Shown here: piece by piece, positions 36,401-51,400 of the stretch | Layout: each line of letters starts with the position of its first letter | How positions within the stretch are numbered: position 1 is the first letter of the stretch | NCBI GenBank assembly: GCA_028023455.1 | Contig: JAQFVV010006221.1 | Coordinates: 1,928,001 to 1,992,000 of the forward strand | Origin: Epiperipatus broadwayi | Taxonomy: Eukaryota; Onychophora; Udeonychophora; Euonychophora; Peripatidae | Reading direction: 5' to 3' | DNA length: 64,000 nucleotides | The notes under the pieces: generated by a model | Seen by the model: the letters and a program-made list of their open reading frames with translations, nothing else | What the model was told of the DNA's origin: nothing | The model's database searches: none | Position numbers and translations under genes: made by a program

Positions 36401-39400
36401 AAGATATACAAAAATGATGCATTAAAAAGGATTGAATATCTCGAATTTTGTAAAATGGTGTGGAAAAGAGTTGAAAATGATATAAGAAAGTATAACTGTG
36501 AACTAGCAAGGAAAGCTGTAGAAGAGAATAAAAGTCTCAAGAGTGTAAAACAACATTTTGGTATTGGTAGGAAATTTATATCTGCAATAAGAAAAAAAGA
36601 TGGAATTATTACTAAAAAGAGAGATGACATCATGAAATGGGTAGAAGACTTCTATCAAGAATTATATAGTAATAAAGAACAAGTACCTCCTATATCTATT
36701 ATATCTTCCGAAATGTCCAGAATTTTAAATGAAGAAGTGAGCCATGCAATTAAATTTATGAAGAAAGGAAAGGCTCCAGGTAATGATGGAATTATAATTG
36801 ATATATTAAAAGAAGCAGGTGAAGAAATAGAATTTTTTTTAGCAAAGTTATATACCAAATGTCTAAATGATAAAGATGTACCAGATGATTGGAAGAATGC
36901 AGTATTAATATTTAAAAAAGGTGATAAAGAAGATATTAGAAATTACAGACCTATCAGCCTTTTATCAGTTTTATACAAAATTTTTACCAAGATAATTACA
37001 ACTCGTCTACAGAGAACATTGGATTTCCACCAACCAAGAGAACAAGCTGGATTTAAAAGTGGTTTTAGTACAGTAGATCATATCCAGGTATTGAGAGAAG
37101 TTATAGAAAGGACAAATGAATATGAGTTGCCATTATGCTTTGGATTTGTAGATTATAAAAAGGCATTTGATTCTATAAACATTTCTTCAGTGATTAAAGC
37201 ATTGGATCATCAAGGTATAGATCCAGGATATTGTCATATTTTAAAGAATATTTATAAAAATGCAACAGCAACAATTAGATTACATAATGATACTGGGAAA
37301 GTCAACATTGAGAAGGGTGTAAGACAGGGTGACTCCATATCTCCAAAACTTTTTACAGCAGTGCTGCAAGAAGTATTTTGTGGATTAAAATGGGAAGCTA
37401 AAGGAGTGAAAGTAAATGGAGATTATTTAAGTCATTTAGATTTTGCAGATGATGTAGTTGTTTTTGCAAATAATGCTTTAGAGCTGCAGGAAATGTTGCA
37501 GGAGTTATCAGATGAAAGTAGGACTAAAGATAAATGTTAAAAAGACTAAAGTAATGTTTAATGGATTTTCTCAAAATATGAAAATAAAGATTGATTATGA
37601 TGAGTTAGAAGAAGTTAACAGTTACAAATACCTTGGTCAGATTATTAATACAGATGGAAACATAATGGATGAAATTAATCATAGAATTAAACTTGGTTGG
37701 AGTGCTTTTGGTAGAAATAACTTGATACTAAAAGGAAATATGCCTATGTGTTTGAAAAGAAAGGTTTTTAATAAATGTGTTTTACCAGTTCTTACTTATG
37801 GATCTGAGACTTGGACACTTAATAGAAGAGCAATACAGAGACTTCAGACCACTCAAAGAAGTATGGAGAGATGCATGTTGGGAGTAACAAGAAGAGATCG
37901 AAAACGCAATATATGGGTAAGAGAACAAACAGGTGTTACTGACCTCATTGAAAAAATTAAGACTGAAGTGCAGTTAGGCTGGACATATTGCTAGAAGAGA
38001 TGATAATAGATCAACAATTAAAATCTTAAAACTGGATTACAAGAGATTGTAAAAGACCCAGAAAGAGACCACATGTGAGATGGATGGATGAAATAAGAAA
38101 AGGGGGGGGGGGGGGGTGGGGAAGAGAAGCTAAAGATCAGAGAAGATGGATTGAACTTGGAGAGACCTTCATCCTGCAGTGGATTGATGATGGTTGATGA
38201 TGATGATATTGTAAAATTTATTTCAAAATTTTAATTTTTATACATGATTGCCTACTGCATTCAGGGATGAAAAAACAGCTGTTCGCATATCATAAAATGT
38301 ATTAAATTACCGTTTTATTTTTTTATTATTTATTTACACCTTTATTTACTTTGTTTTTGACCAGCATATAATTGAAGTCATGTATATTAATTAACAGCAT
38401 AGTTTGTGGCTTTACTATATTTTAAATTTACTATACAATTTGTATCACTATTTTCTTCTCATAGAGAATATAATTTAATTTATCAAAGTCCACCTAGAGT
38501 GTAAAATTATGATCAAAAATGATATTAATTTTTTTATGAATAAGATGGCATTATGATAGATTTAATTTTAGATAGTATTATTTTTATTTAATAATGAGTA
38601 TTAAACTGTTATAAAACTATTATTACATTTGTAATTACAAGCACTTTGGGGCTTAGAGATAAGCAATGCATGTAGCAGTTCTTTTTGCCTAAATGAAGAC
38701 TAATTAATTAGAAGCTGGTTATGAATCTGTTGGCTTTAAATAAGTCAAGACATATATTAAAAGAAAATAGTTCACTGGTAACACCTAGATGGTTAGTCAG
38801 TCAGCTGCTTAAAGAGTTATGACATTCATGTTCATATAACTGAAAATCAGAATGTGTCAGTTGAAAAGAAAATACTTTCAGCTAGAAACAATGGATTTAA
38901 AAAAAGCCAATAGTGTAAATTAAATCACAAATAACAATGCCAATAAATGACATTTATATAGATATAACTGCACATCATTTTTAGCCCAAAAGAATGGCTT
39001 TACAAAAAGTCAATATTGCAAAGTAAATTTTTATTTAAAAAATACCATTAAAAAAAAATTTACAATCTGACACAACTTGGGAGAAAATTATCCTGGAAAG
39101 AAAACACTGTCAAAATACCTACAACTATAGTTTCTTCAAAAAAAGAAAAAAATAAATTTAAAAGATGAATCAATTAATAATAAACAAAATGCTGGAGGTT
39201 AATATGAAATAGTGAACTATTAAAACTAATGAAATAAAAAATCAGAAAATTAAAAAAATTTTGTACATGAAAATGAATTTAAAATTGTAAAAAAAAAAAA
39301 AAAACTTTCAACCTATAATGATGTTTTCAAAATTGCTGTGATGCTAGGCATTTTTTTTATCAATGTTTAACAGAATTATATTAAAATAAATAGTAGGATA

Positions 39401-42400
39401 TATCATTTAAAAAAAAAATAATAATAATAAATACTTCAATAAGTTTTAATTCCATCATATACACCAAAAGTTTTAAAAGAATCATATTACTGTAATCAAA
39501 AATATTGATAATATCTGTGCAAATAGAAATCAAAAATTAAAATACAATAAACCATTTATTTACAAAGACTGACCGACTATCTAAGCAGATGAAAGGCAAA
39601 TAATGAAAAAGTTTTGTCAAATTATAAAATTTACTTCATGATTAACTATATCAAAGTCCCAACATTAATGTTTCATTTCATTTCAAACAAACAACTGAAA
39701 ATAAAGTATGAAGTTTGATATTACTTTCAATATCAAAATGTATAAAATTAAAACAAAATTAAACCTGGAATTTCAATATTAATTTTTTCTTCTAATATAA
39801 AAGAATAAAATCAGGAATAAAATCCAGTAATTTATTAAATTAAAATAACTGAAATAAAGAATTTTCTATGTATATAAATACAGGAGGCATGATTTATCTA
39901 ATATTTTTACTGATTTAATCATTGCCCAGAATTTTAAATGAAGAATGAGACGTGCAATTAAATGTATGAAGAAAGGAAAGGCTCCAGGAAATGATGGAAT
40001 TATAATTGATATATTAAAAGAAGGAGGTGAAGAAATAGAAACAATTTTAGCAAAGTTATATACCAAATGTCTAAATGATAAAGATGTACCGGAAGATTGG
40101 AAGAATGCAGTAATAATATTAATATTTAAAAAAGGTGATAAAGAAGATATTAGAAATTTCAGACCTATCAGCCTTTTATCAGTTTTATATAAAATTTTTA
40201 CCAAGATAATTACAACTCGTCTACAGAGAACTTTGGATTTCCACCAACCAAGAGAACAAGCTGGATTTAAAAGTGGTTTTAGTACAATAGATCATATCCA
40301 GGTATTGAGAGAAGTCATAGAAAAAACAAATGAATATGAGTTGTCATTATGTTTTAGATTTGTAGATTATGAAAAGGCATTCGATTCTATACACATTTCT
40401 TCAGTGATTAAAGCATTGGATCATCAAGGTATAGATCCAGGATATTGTCATATTTTAAAGAATATTTATAAAAATGCAACAGCAACAATTAGATTACATA
40501 ATGATACCGGAAAAATCAACATCGAGAAAGGTGTAAGGCAAGGTGACTCCATATCTCCAAAACTTTTTACAGCAGTGCTGCAAGAAGTATTTTGTGGATT
40601 AAAATGGGAAACTAAAGGAATGAAAGTAAATGGAGAGTATTTAAGTCATTTAGATTTTGCAGATGATGTAGTTGTTTTTGCAAATAATGCTTCAGAGCTG
40701 CAGGAAATGTTGTAGGAGTTAGCAGATGAAAGTAGAAAAGTAGGACTAAAGATAAATGTTAAAAAGACTAAAGTAATGTTTAATCGATTTGCTCAAAATA
40801 TGAAAATAAAGATTGATTATGAAGAATTAGAAGAAGTTAACAGTTACAAATACCTAGGTCAGATTATTAATACAGATGGAAACATAATGGATGAAATTAA
40901 TCATAGAATTAAACTTGGTTGGAGTGCTTTTGGTAGAAATAACTTGATACTAAAAGGAAATATGTCTATGTGTTTGAAACACAAATGTGTTTTACCAGTT
41001 CTTACTTATGGATCTGAGACTTGGACACTTAATAGAAGAGCAATACAGAGACTTCAGACCACTCAAAGGAGTATGGAGAGATGTATGTTGGGAGTAACAA
41101 GAGATCGAAAACGCAATGTATGGGTAAGACAACAAACAGGTGTTACTGACCTTATTGAAAAAATTAAAAGATTGAAATGGAGTTGGGCTGGACATATTGC
41201 TAGAAGAAATGATAATAGATGGACAATTGAAATTTTAAACTGGATTCCAAGAGATTGTAAAATACCCAGAAAGAGACCACATGTGAGATGGATGGATGAA
41301 ATAAGAAAATGTGCAGGGGTGTTGTGGAAAAGAGAAGCTAAAGATCGGAGAAGATGGATTAAACTTGGAGAGACCTTCATCCTGCAGTGGATTGATAATG
41401 GTTGATGATGATCAATGCATTTAACTCAATTGAAAAGATGGTGCTGCTTAAAATTAGTCAATTGTTCACTAAAGTTTATTTATATTATAAAGTTTTCTAT
41501 ATGGTAGAAATTATGAGATTTAAATGGAAAATTAGATTAGTTTTAATTTTTTCGTTTTTATGACATATTTAGAATGGGTTATAAAGTAATTTCATGAACA
41601 AAATAAAATGCACATAGGCTTGATGATGGTGGATTTTTTAAGTCAAAATAATTAAAAAACTAAATCAAAAATATCATCTTAGTTATTAGATTTATAGTAT
41701 GCTAGAAATTATGCTATTCTCATCCTTTTAATTCAATGAATGATCTACATAATTTTCTATAGCATTTTGAATACAATCTATTTTAAAGATCTTGATTGAT
41801 GTGCTAAGCGGAAAGTTATCAGCCTAAGAATAAAAACCAACTGAAATATATTTATATCTGCTTATAGAAATATTAATATTCAGATGTGATGATGTATTTA
41901 ACAGATTTAAAGATAGGATCTAAAACTAATGTATGTAGGACTTCTGTGAAACATTGTAGGGAAATGAGAAACAGACCTCTATTAATAGCATAAAGGCACT
42001 GCTAAAATTTAATTTTAAGGTTGCACCATAATATTCTGGATAACAAGCTAACATCAGCATACTCTTCAATTTGTTAAACAGAATATTAAATCTACAATTA
42101 TAAAATGTCTTCATTGAACTGATCAGTTGTCATGAAAAAAGTAATGTTATTTTTGATTACCTCAAACTTACTCTAAAAAAAAAATACAATACTAATGACT
42201 TTCATCTGAAGAATATGATTAAGAATAAATATAACAGATACCTACAATTAGGCAAGATAGTGAAGTGCTTCAGAAAGGTTTGCTGCAGAAAAAATTAAGA
42301 CATTGCAAGATGTTCAAGAAATGGAGAAAAAAGAAAGATATTTGTGATTCACGATTGGTTTACATGGACGTTATAAAACTCATCTTTAACTTTTTCTTTT

Positions 42401-45400
42401 TTGTTCTGCTTAAATTATAATAACAATGCAATATTCCTTTATAAGTAGTTGCTAATGATGATGAATTGAAATAATCCCATAAAAATGTATTTCTAGTAGC
42501 CTTACTACCGTGATTAAAACTTAAAAATAGGTTATCAATAATATTAATTGACATCCATATAATATTGATATATTAAAAACTTACATGATGGTCATAAACT
42601 ACTTGTACTTGATCAATAGGTCCATATTTGGAAAATACATCCTTTAAATCTTTATCCTGTGTATACAAGCTTAATCCAAACACACCTAAGCACCGACCAG
42701 TAGGAGGATTTTCCTTTAAAAAAAAAAATGTAAAACTGAATTAGTTTGGATAAATGTAAATGATCTAAAAACATTAATTCAAAATCAAAAAAAAAAACCT
42801 ATTAAAAACAAATGCACAAAACAAAATCAAATTAAATAAATTTAAAAAAAAAAAGGAAAACTAATAATATATCAGCTTTTTTCTCTACTTATTTAGAATT
42901 AATATTTCTTTTTTTTTTTCCCCTGAGTTGTTTACTAATTTTAGTAAATACACTTGGAAGTGTTTATAGATATTATAATAAATTATTTTTAAATAAATTG
43001 TTTTAATATTTATAAGGATTAAAAAAAAAGCTTAGTTTAGCTGATTTGCCAAATACTTTCATAATTTATTTCTTCTGATTCATTTGACATTTGTTATGTA
43101 ATAGCTCATCAATATGCTTTTTCTTCCACTCTTAATTTTTATGCCCCATCTCACCCCCATTTTTCACATGGAACCTTAAAATAGATTATTGTGAAAAATA
43201 TTTCAAAAATAAGTTATCTACAATATTGTGGGATGGATGAATGACACACTACCCACAACTAACCTGCGCAAGCATACTTTCACATGTCAAACCAACATCT
43301 CAATTTGAAATCAGACCTCATCTTATGATAAACTTGATTAATGAGCAAATGAATTTTATAATCAAAAATCTATTAATATTGCCTCCAATGGTATTTTAGT
43401 GAATAGTGGTGCAACAGCTACAGAAATAAGAATCTTAGGCTCCCAAAATAAAAAGCAACTAATATTAGCAAAACATGGATAACCTCTAATTTCAAGTATG
43501 TCATTTACAAGGCAATCTCTTCGTTTCAAAAACACAATAAAATTGCTTTAACTACAAACAATCAGTATACAATAAATCAAAATCAGATACCCTACTACCC
43601 AGTTGATGTAATTGCATTTCATGAGACATCAGTCCTCTAATAATGTACATCTTTTTAAAACTCCTAGGTTTATATTAGTTTTTGACTGGAAACATTTTAA
43701 ATAATTCATTTATCATTATTTAAGAATATGTTGTAGATAGTTTTTATGTATGCAATATTTATAATATAAACCTGCTAATACAAACTGCCCATATCCTTTT
43801 TTTCCATGATCTATTTACACCTTCTATAATCATGGATCTCAATTCTCACATTAATTTTTGGACATTTACAATTAGTTTTTCTTAATTGCTAATGTGGATA
43901 TTTTAAAACATTTACAAATTTTAGAAAACAAAGAGAAACATTACATTTAGGCTTATGATAAAGAAGCAATTTCTTGATTTACTTTGTTCTTTCTATAAAA
44001 AAAAAATTTATCAAGACATGCAGATCTTTTGTTATTGAATTATTTTCCTCATAGCCAACATAAAACAAATCAATTATTAACAAATTTGAAATTTAAGCCT
44101 TCCAATACTCAGATGGAATTTAAAAGAATTGAATAAAGTAAACACATTGGAAGCTAGAAAAAAATATATAATAATAAAATCTCATTCTTTTCTTTTGTTA
44201 ATATAATCCTTAATAAACTCAAAACACCTGCTACTGGTTTCCAAATTAAAACAAAATAATGCTCTTTACAACCAATGATCCAATAATTGTTGACAAACTT
44301 AGAAATTTCTTGATGATGCTAAAAAAGGATAATGGGGAAAAAACTTGAGTTTTTCAAACACTAATTATTAAACTGAGATTTTATAAGTTGCATTCAAAAC
44401 ATTAAGAATATTCTGTAAATTATCATTTGAACTGTAAAAATAGTGTAATCATCAGCATATTGTAAATCCAGAATCCAAGAAAATTAAAGTTCTTGTTTTT
44501 GCTTATAATTCAAATTAAAAATTTCACCATCAAACCTACATCATATTTTGATCTGTCTGATTAAGCCACTTACAAATAATTTCAAATACACTTTCAGAAA
44601 AAATGAAGACAATGTTGGTGCACGAAGTACACATCCTTGTTTAACACCAGTTTTCATTCAAATACCGGATTTCTGTCTATAATAATAACACTTCATATCA
44701 TTCTCATGTAAAAAGCTATTTAATACGAATAAATGTGGTGGATATCCAATTAATTTCAAACGATGCCATAAACCTATTATCTGAATCAAATGCCTTGATC
44801 AAATCAATAAAAGCAATATATAAATCACTTCACTGGTCCAGACATTTCTTGCATTTGTTTGGCAATAAAAATCATACTTATAGTATTTCTTGATTCTCTA
44901 AAATCACAGTAAATCTCTGGTAACCATTCATTTATAACTGGATGCAATCTATTCAATAAAATTCTTGAAAGTTTGTCTATTCCCTTTGTTTTTAAAAATT
45001 AGAACAATAAAAACATTCTTAAAATAGAATGGCACAACTTCATGAGTCCAGACATTTCTAAAAAAAATCCCATATATTTTTGAAACTATCATATCACCAT
45101 ATTTTAAAATTTCTCCTAGGTATTTCATTAGGACCTGCAGCCTTTTCATTTTAAGATTACAAAGTAGTGTTGTGACTTCAGTAAACTGGATCAATAATCA
45201 TCAATAGTAATCTGGCCCATAGAGAGATTCAGAGAGTAGTCACATCACTAATTCATCCATTTTTTGCAATTCGTTCTCATCATTGCCCAGTTCTTCAATT
45301 CCACATAACTATTCCCATCTCTTATATTATCCAACAATGTCAATATTTTCCATCTTTCTTCTTGTTTCTACTCACCATTCCTTCCAAAACATCTTTCATT

Positions 45401-48400
45401 AAATTATACTTTCTTTTTAATATATGTCCAATTCAGTTTGTCTTTTCTAATTTCCTCAATCAACCTTAATTCCTTCATTTACTCTTTGCCTAAATCTAAA
45501 TAAATAGGTAAAATGAATATATCATTAAAAGCAGTCATCCCAATTCTTCTATCACTATTCAAAAAAATGATCAAATACTTTTTCCATCTGCTCAAAATAC
45601 CATTGGCTAGATTTAATAGGATTGAGATATATCTTTTCTGAGATCCATATGTTGTTTTCAATGCATCAAAAAGTGATCTAGAACAATCATGATCAGAGAA
45701 TGTTTATATCTTCTCTGTAGTTTTAATCCAGCAATTCTTTTTAAGCCTTCTTATCAATCATTGAACTTCTGCATTCAGATCTTTATATTTATTACGAAGT
45801 TCCATAGTTAATCTATTATTTTGCCAAGCACAGAATACCTGTTTCATTTTAATTAAATCACTAATAATAATACTATAATCAGAAAAAGTCATGATTCATC
45901 TTATTGTTTTGAATACAGATGCATCCATGTTCCTTTGTAGTGTTTTTTCTGCCGAAACAAAAAGTTAGTGATAGCCAATCTATGTGTTGCACATAAATTC
46001 AATAACAAGCAAGTTGAATTTTCAGCCCCAATATCATTATTTTTCAGTAACATTTAGTAAAAATCTACTATTTGTGTTAACACAAGCATTAAAAGTTTGT
46101 GCCAACCCTGTAGATGTATTGCTATTTTGGGAGTTATGATGGTGCTGCGATTGCTATATTTTCTATTATTTTAAGCCTATCCATAACCTTACATTACTAT
46201 GCGCAGTTTTATTTTATTGCAATTACTATTTTAAAATTATTAGTGTGTGTGTGTGTGTGGGGGGGGATCTGAAGATGTCAGCATTATATGGATCTTTTAG
46301 CTAATAACAATATCTAATTTTCATGATAATAATGTGAGACATATGTATTGTTAATAGAAATGACAATTTCTGATTGGAGGAATGTTTTAGCTTGAACCCA
46401 AATAAAGAAAAATTACAAACAAAAGGGAAAATTATAATTTTCAATAATTTGTTTACAAATTAAGTTATTTATACAATATTTTGTAAAAAATATTTATTTC
46501 AAAACAAAATCCTATACCAATACAACGTTTTCTTTGAAACATTTATTTTAAAAGACAACTTTTAAAAAGTTCATTATGACAAAGCGAAAGTTTCTACTGG
46601 GTAAACAAGAAGAATAGCCTTTTGTCAAAACGGAAAAAAATTACTTTTTCAAAATTTCTCTTTTTGATAATAACTAACCTTAAATTTATCTTGGTTTATA
46701 TAACATAGAATTTAAATATCTAATATTTCAATAATCAATAAAGTAAGTCATATATATCGTGTAACATTGCTTTTATAAGCTTGTATTTACAAATATGTAA
46801 TATAGGTACGCTCCCTATATTATCTAATATTTAATTTTATTAACTTTTGGAATAGATAAATTATGTCCAATGGTAGCAAGTGCCATTATTATAAATAAGA
46901 ACTCTATTTAGAAATTTATTTTCATATTTTGCAAACATAAAAATATTAACTTTTAGAATGTCTATCATTTGAAAGCTTACATTTGTAATAAATATTATCA
47001 ATATATGATATAGAGAAAAGATTTAATTGTAAAAATAGAATATTCATTTTAAATATGGAAAAATATGGACAAAAATCTCACTAGGGTCCATTCGAAATAG
47101 AATGTTTGCAGCTAAACAAGTTAAAGTCTCCAAGAAAAAAATTCAACTTTATAATAATAGCTGCATTAAGGACATTCAAAAACAAAAAGAACTTTTCCTT
47201 CATTGCACAGGTACTAATAAAATGTAAGTTTTAAGATCATATATCTTTCATTGATACATTACATTTTACAGCAAATCCAACACTATGTACTCTTAGCCTT
47301 TCCAAAAAAAAACCCAACAACTTGTATCCATCATCTATGTTAATAATTATTTTCCATCTGGGAGATGAGTTTCACTAACAGCAGCTATATTAATCTTAAA
47401 TCTTAATAGTTCCTTAGCAACAGGAGAAGTTTTCTGTTCTGATTTTGAAGAGCTTGAATCAAGTAAAATGATACTTATCTTTAGTATTATCACACTGCAC
47501 TTTGCTTTATCACTACTAATATTATTATTCCTACCACTGAAATGATTAATCTGCCAGAACCTGGCCAAACTGTGTGAGACAGGCCATTTTAGATACTTTT
47601 TAGGTCCTTCCACTTCTGTAGTAGGCATGGAGAATCCCTTAAGTTGCCTACACATATAATCTTTGCCAGGCAAAACTTGTCTCACTGAAATAGTTCCAAA
47701 CTAACTCATTTGTGATTGTACTGCTTTGAACAAAGACCGTAACTAAGGAGTATCCCCATCATTGCTTCCTTAATTTTGGGGGGCTTAAGATAAAAAAAAG
47801 AAGACAATATTGGAATCAGAAATGCTGTGGACGTAGATAAAAAATAGAAATATTGTTGACACACACCCAATCCCATTGTCAGTCATTATAAAAAGACTGG
47901 ACTGTACATTAACTTACGTGATTGAAGAAGAAAAGGCGAAACAGAAAAGACTGCATCAAAAACAATATCTAGCCTTTGCTGAACCAATAGCCTATCCTAC
48001 AAAGCATCAACCCTTGGACAGGCACTGTTTATTTGTTATTGTTGGCCTTTATATGTAAAGACCATTTCATTATCTGCTACCTGTGGAGCCTGTCTGTAAT
48101 CTGAGCGCAACATCTGATATTTACTTATTTAGCAATAACGTTTTTGGCTTATAATCCACAAAGCATTAGTTCTTATGCACAAAGATATATTAAGGATGAT
48201 ACCCATAAATTAGATTAGCCATTATAAGAAAATAAATTCTAATCATTTTACCATAGCAAATATTTGATGGAATTAATTACATTTGCTATACTCTATTCTG
48301 ATTCATATTAGACTCCTACAGACTCTGAAACATCCTTATTTGTTAAAAATTTCCCTGGTTTATTATTCCTGTGACCACTAGTTTATTTGGTATATAGTTT

Positions 48401-51400
48401 TCTTATTCTTTATTATATGTTTATAAGGATTTCCCATCTTTAATCACTTTCTCTTATCCAATTCTATTTTTTTTTTCTATTATCATCTCACTAATTTCAA
48501 GTCTTACATTATGATATCTATATTCATGCTTTTTATTTCTTATCTAATCTATCCATTCCCTTTTTTAAAATCTTGCTTTAGTGTAATGATCACTTTGATA
48601 CCTACTATTATCTCATTCATTAAGTATATCTTGTTTTTCTTCATTTCCTTTTGAATGACTTATATACTTCTTTTCTAATTATTAAACTTGCTTCTTTTTC
48701 TGCTTTTAATATCCTCCTTCTGTTAGAAATTTCTTCTCATAACTTCGTATCTTTTTTTATACTCTATTCTTATCTAACATATTTTCCAGGTTTTGTAATT
48801 ACTTTTGACTTTTTTTTATCTATAGCTTTACTTTCCTTTTCACTCTTTGTAATGTTTTTAATCTTCATTTCAAACATTTTTTTCTTTGGCATAGCTGAAA
48901 TTTTCGAAAAATACCTAATAAAAATAAGTAAATGAAGTACCACATTAATAATGTCTGTTACCATACTATTGTATATGAATATTATATTTCCAAAAATCTC
49001 AGAGCTGCCCAGCATTTAGGACAATTTATATGCTACCAGACTATTCATCAAAGATTCCTGTGGCTAGCATAATATTAAAACTAGTAAATACTATATCTTC
49101 ATTCTTACTTTTCAGAGATATAATTTCCTTTAACTATGATACTAATAACTAAACTCGTACCTTTTATTTAAATCAAGTTCTACTAGGATATGGCTGAATA
49201 CAAATGGGCACTTTTTTTTTTCTCATATGTCATAGCATCGGCCGGGATACGAACCACACCTGTCTGCAACCAACTACTTACTTGCAAGGCGGGTGCGATG
49301 ACCTCTCGGCTAACAACGCTCGACACAAATAGGCGTGACTGCATCCAACTCATATTTCGTAGCATATAACTATAGCTGTTTAACAAGTGTGGGTGGGCTC
49401 TCACACTAAGTATTTTAATAAATAATATTCACTTAACTATTTCTACAGAAGTTATAAAGAAAACTTGGAAATTATAATTAAAATTATGTGATCAAATTCT
49501 TAATCTGACTGATGATGATATGAATAATAGAAATGCAAATCATTATTTATAAACAACAAATAATTTTATTAACAAAATATTAATATCAACAATTATTAAA
49601 TTAAGAATAAATAAAAATAATAGTTTTAATCATGTTCTCTGAACATGTATTTAAATATAAGCTCTGTTACTAAATAATATCAGATAGATTAATTATGTTT
49701 AGATTACAAATTTATTAAAGAATATTGTAAACACACCAGATATGACTAAGTACTAAATATAATAAAAAAAAATTAGGAGATTCATCTCAGTTTTATAAGA
49801 TCTTAAATATTTCCTCTATAGGAGCATTCCATTTACATGGGTATTCATTTAAATTTTAGCCGTTTATTTCTGACTACAACCATTTAACTCTTTATAAAAC
49901 AAATATAAGATAATATCATATACAATCTTTAGCCATAGACCAAATCCTTTATTTATAACAAATTATGAAGAACATCGGTATAATAAGATATTATACTATA
50001 CCATTATCAACTCAGAAAGATAAAATCTATAAAATAAGAGCATCTTTAAATCCATATGAATATACAATAACATTAATATACAATAACATTAATAATAATA
50101 ACAGCAACTGATCTTTAACAATAAGTACACACGCAAACATCTTACTTACATTAAAATATTTTAAACATACTACCTGAGCTTCAGAATGGCGAGAACGTTG
50201 ACAAAACATTATTCACATGCAATAAACTTTAAAATATTTATAATAAACATGACAATAAATACATTAATAAATAATTTATTATTCATTAAAAGTTCATGAA
50301 TAATATAAACTTCAAGTTCTATGCTCACACTTAATTGCAGGGTCCGGCTAAGCAAATTTATTCATTTTATGATCACACAAATTATTTTCTTCTTTCAAAA
50401 AAATTTGTTTAAAATTATATATAATGCAAGACCTTTTTTAATATGCAATTATAGTTCCGAATATTTCTTTGATTGACATCCATCCATTTATGGTATGGCT
50501 TGCCATTTAAATTAGCAATAAGAAAATTGTTTTCAATAATTTTGAACGAATCTTAGTGGTAATAATGTAACATTCCCAGGGCAATTAGATTTCAAGCTAT
50601 TTATCTCATTAGTAAATGGCGGATGATATTCTACTTATCAATTTCAAAAAACTATTTTTTTAAGATAGTAAAACAAAATCGTTTAACTAAATCCAAATTT
50701 CACAAGTGTATTCTAAGTAAATATCCAAAGAAATTGTAGATAAAGATAAAATCCATAATATTTGGCTTGAAATATTTCAAGTTTGAAAAATATCTGAGGC
50801 TCGAACATTTTGGTTGCATTTTTATAATTTCCAGATTTTATGAAAAATTATTGGCATAACAAAGCAAGCATTTAAATATAATGTTATTTAATATTTGATG
50901 ATGATCACAGAAGGCTCACCTCCACCCTAAAGGCGAATGCTTCCTTTAGCCAGATACTATATGCAATAAGATAGCCACAATGACAAATTTTAAACTTTAC
51001 AGCATATAAGTTTTCAGGCCAAGTGTTAACAGAATAGAATCTCTAATTTCTTTGAGCATTCTCTTTTATACAGTTTTAACACTTGATTGATAAATGATGT
51101 TAATTCGAATTCTTATTCCACTCAAGTGCAATTTGTACACGAAATCTGAATGCAGTTGGCACAGTGATCATTTTTCCAAATGAGTTTTTCTTCTTGCCTT
51201 CAACAGGCAACAAAAATCAGCCATCTTAATTTATGTTTTACAAATATGAAACATTTTAAATATAATTATTATAAAATTTAAAATACAATAATCTGCTTTT
51301 ATTGTAAATATTTGTTACTAATATCAAAATAAAGTTTTTAATCTTAAATTTAATGTTTTTGTGGTGTTATACAATTTACTATTATATTCCCATGGTTTTG

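Larger units (their letters stand above)
35257..38210 (+). mobile_element. RTE-like LINE copy B, nearly full length
   Basis: This is a non-LTR retrotransposon with an apurinic-like endonuclease followed by reverse transcriptase, in the layout of RTE-type elements often mis-annotated as craniofacial development protein 2. In order: a GC-richer 5' leader (35275-35385), the endonuclease (35385-36110), a linker (36100-36650), the reverse transcriptase (36650-37540) and the C-terminal region with [13 protein letters not shown]. The 3' end is a short TGATGA tail at about 38190-38205. Lesions are a frameshift near 35625, a TGA at 36095, an 8-bp loss near 37520, a frameshift near 37960 and a G run at 38102-38117. 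It is inactive but the best preserved of the five copies. Its orientation is opposite to tra2. Confidence 0.92.

Noticed and set aside
35663-36633. Long minus-strand open frames (143 and 133 codons) opposite LINE B
   Set aside because: They are antisense shadows of the endonuclease and linker. Their products are hydrophobic, Phe/Ile-rich translations of the complementary strand with no motif.
48651-48935. 94-codon hydrophobic plus-strand frame resembling a membrane protein
   Set aside because: Its hydrophobicity comes from T-rich sequence. The opposite strand reads as charged LINE-linker-like sequence, which is the better explanation.
49190-49405. A functional tRNA gene
   Set aside because: The A and B boxes are present, but the acceptor ends do not pair and the anticodon arm is degraded. 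A SINE is the better explanation.
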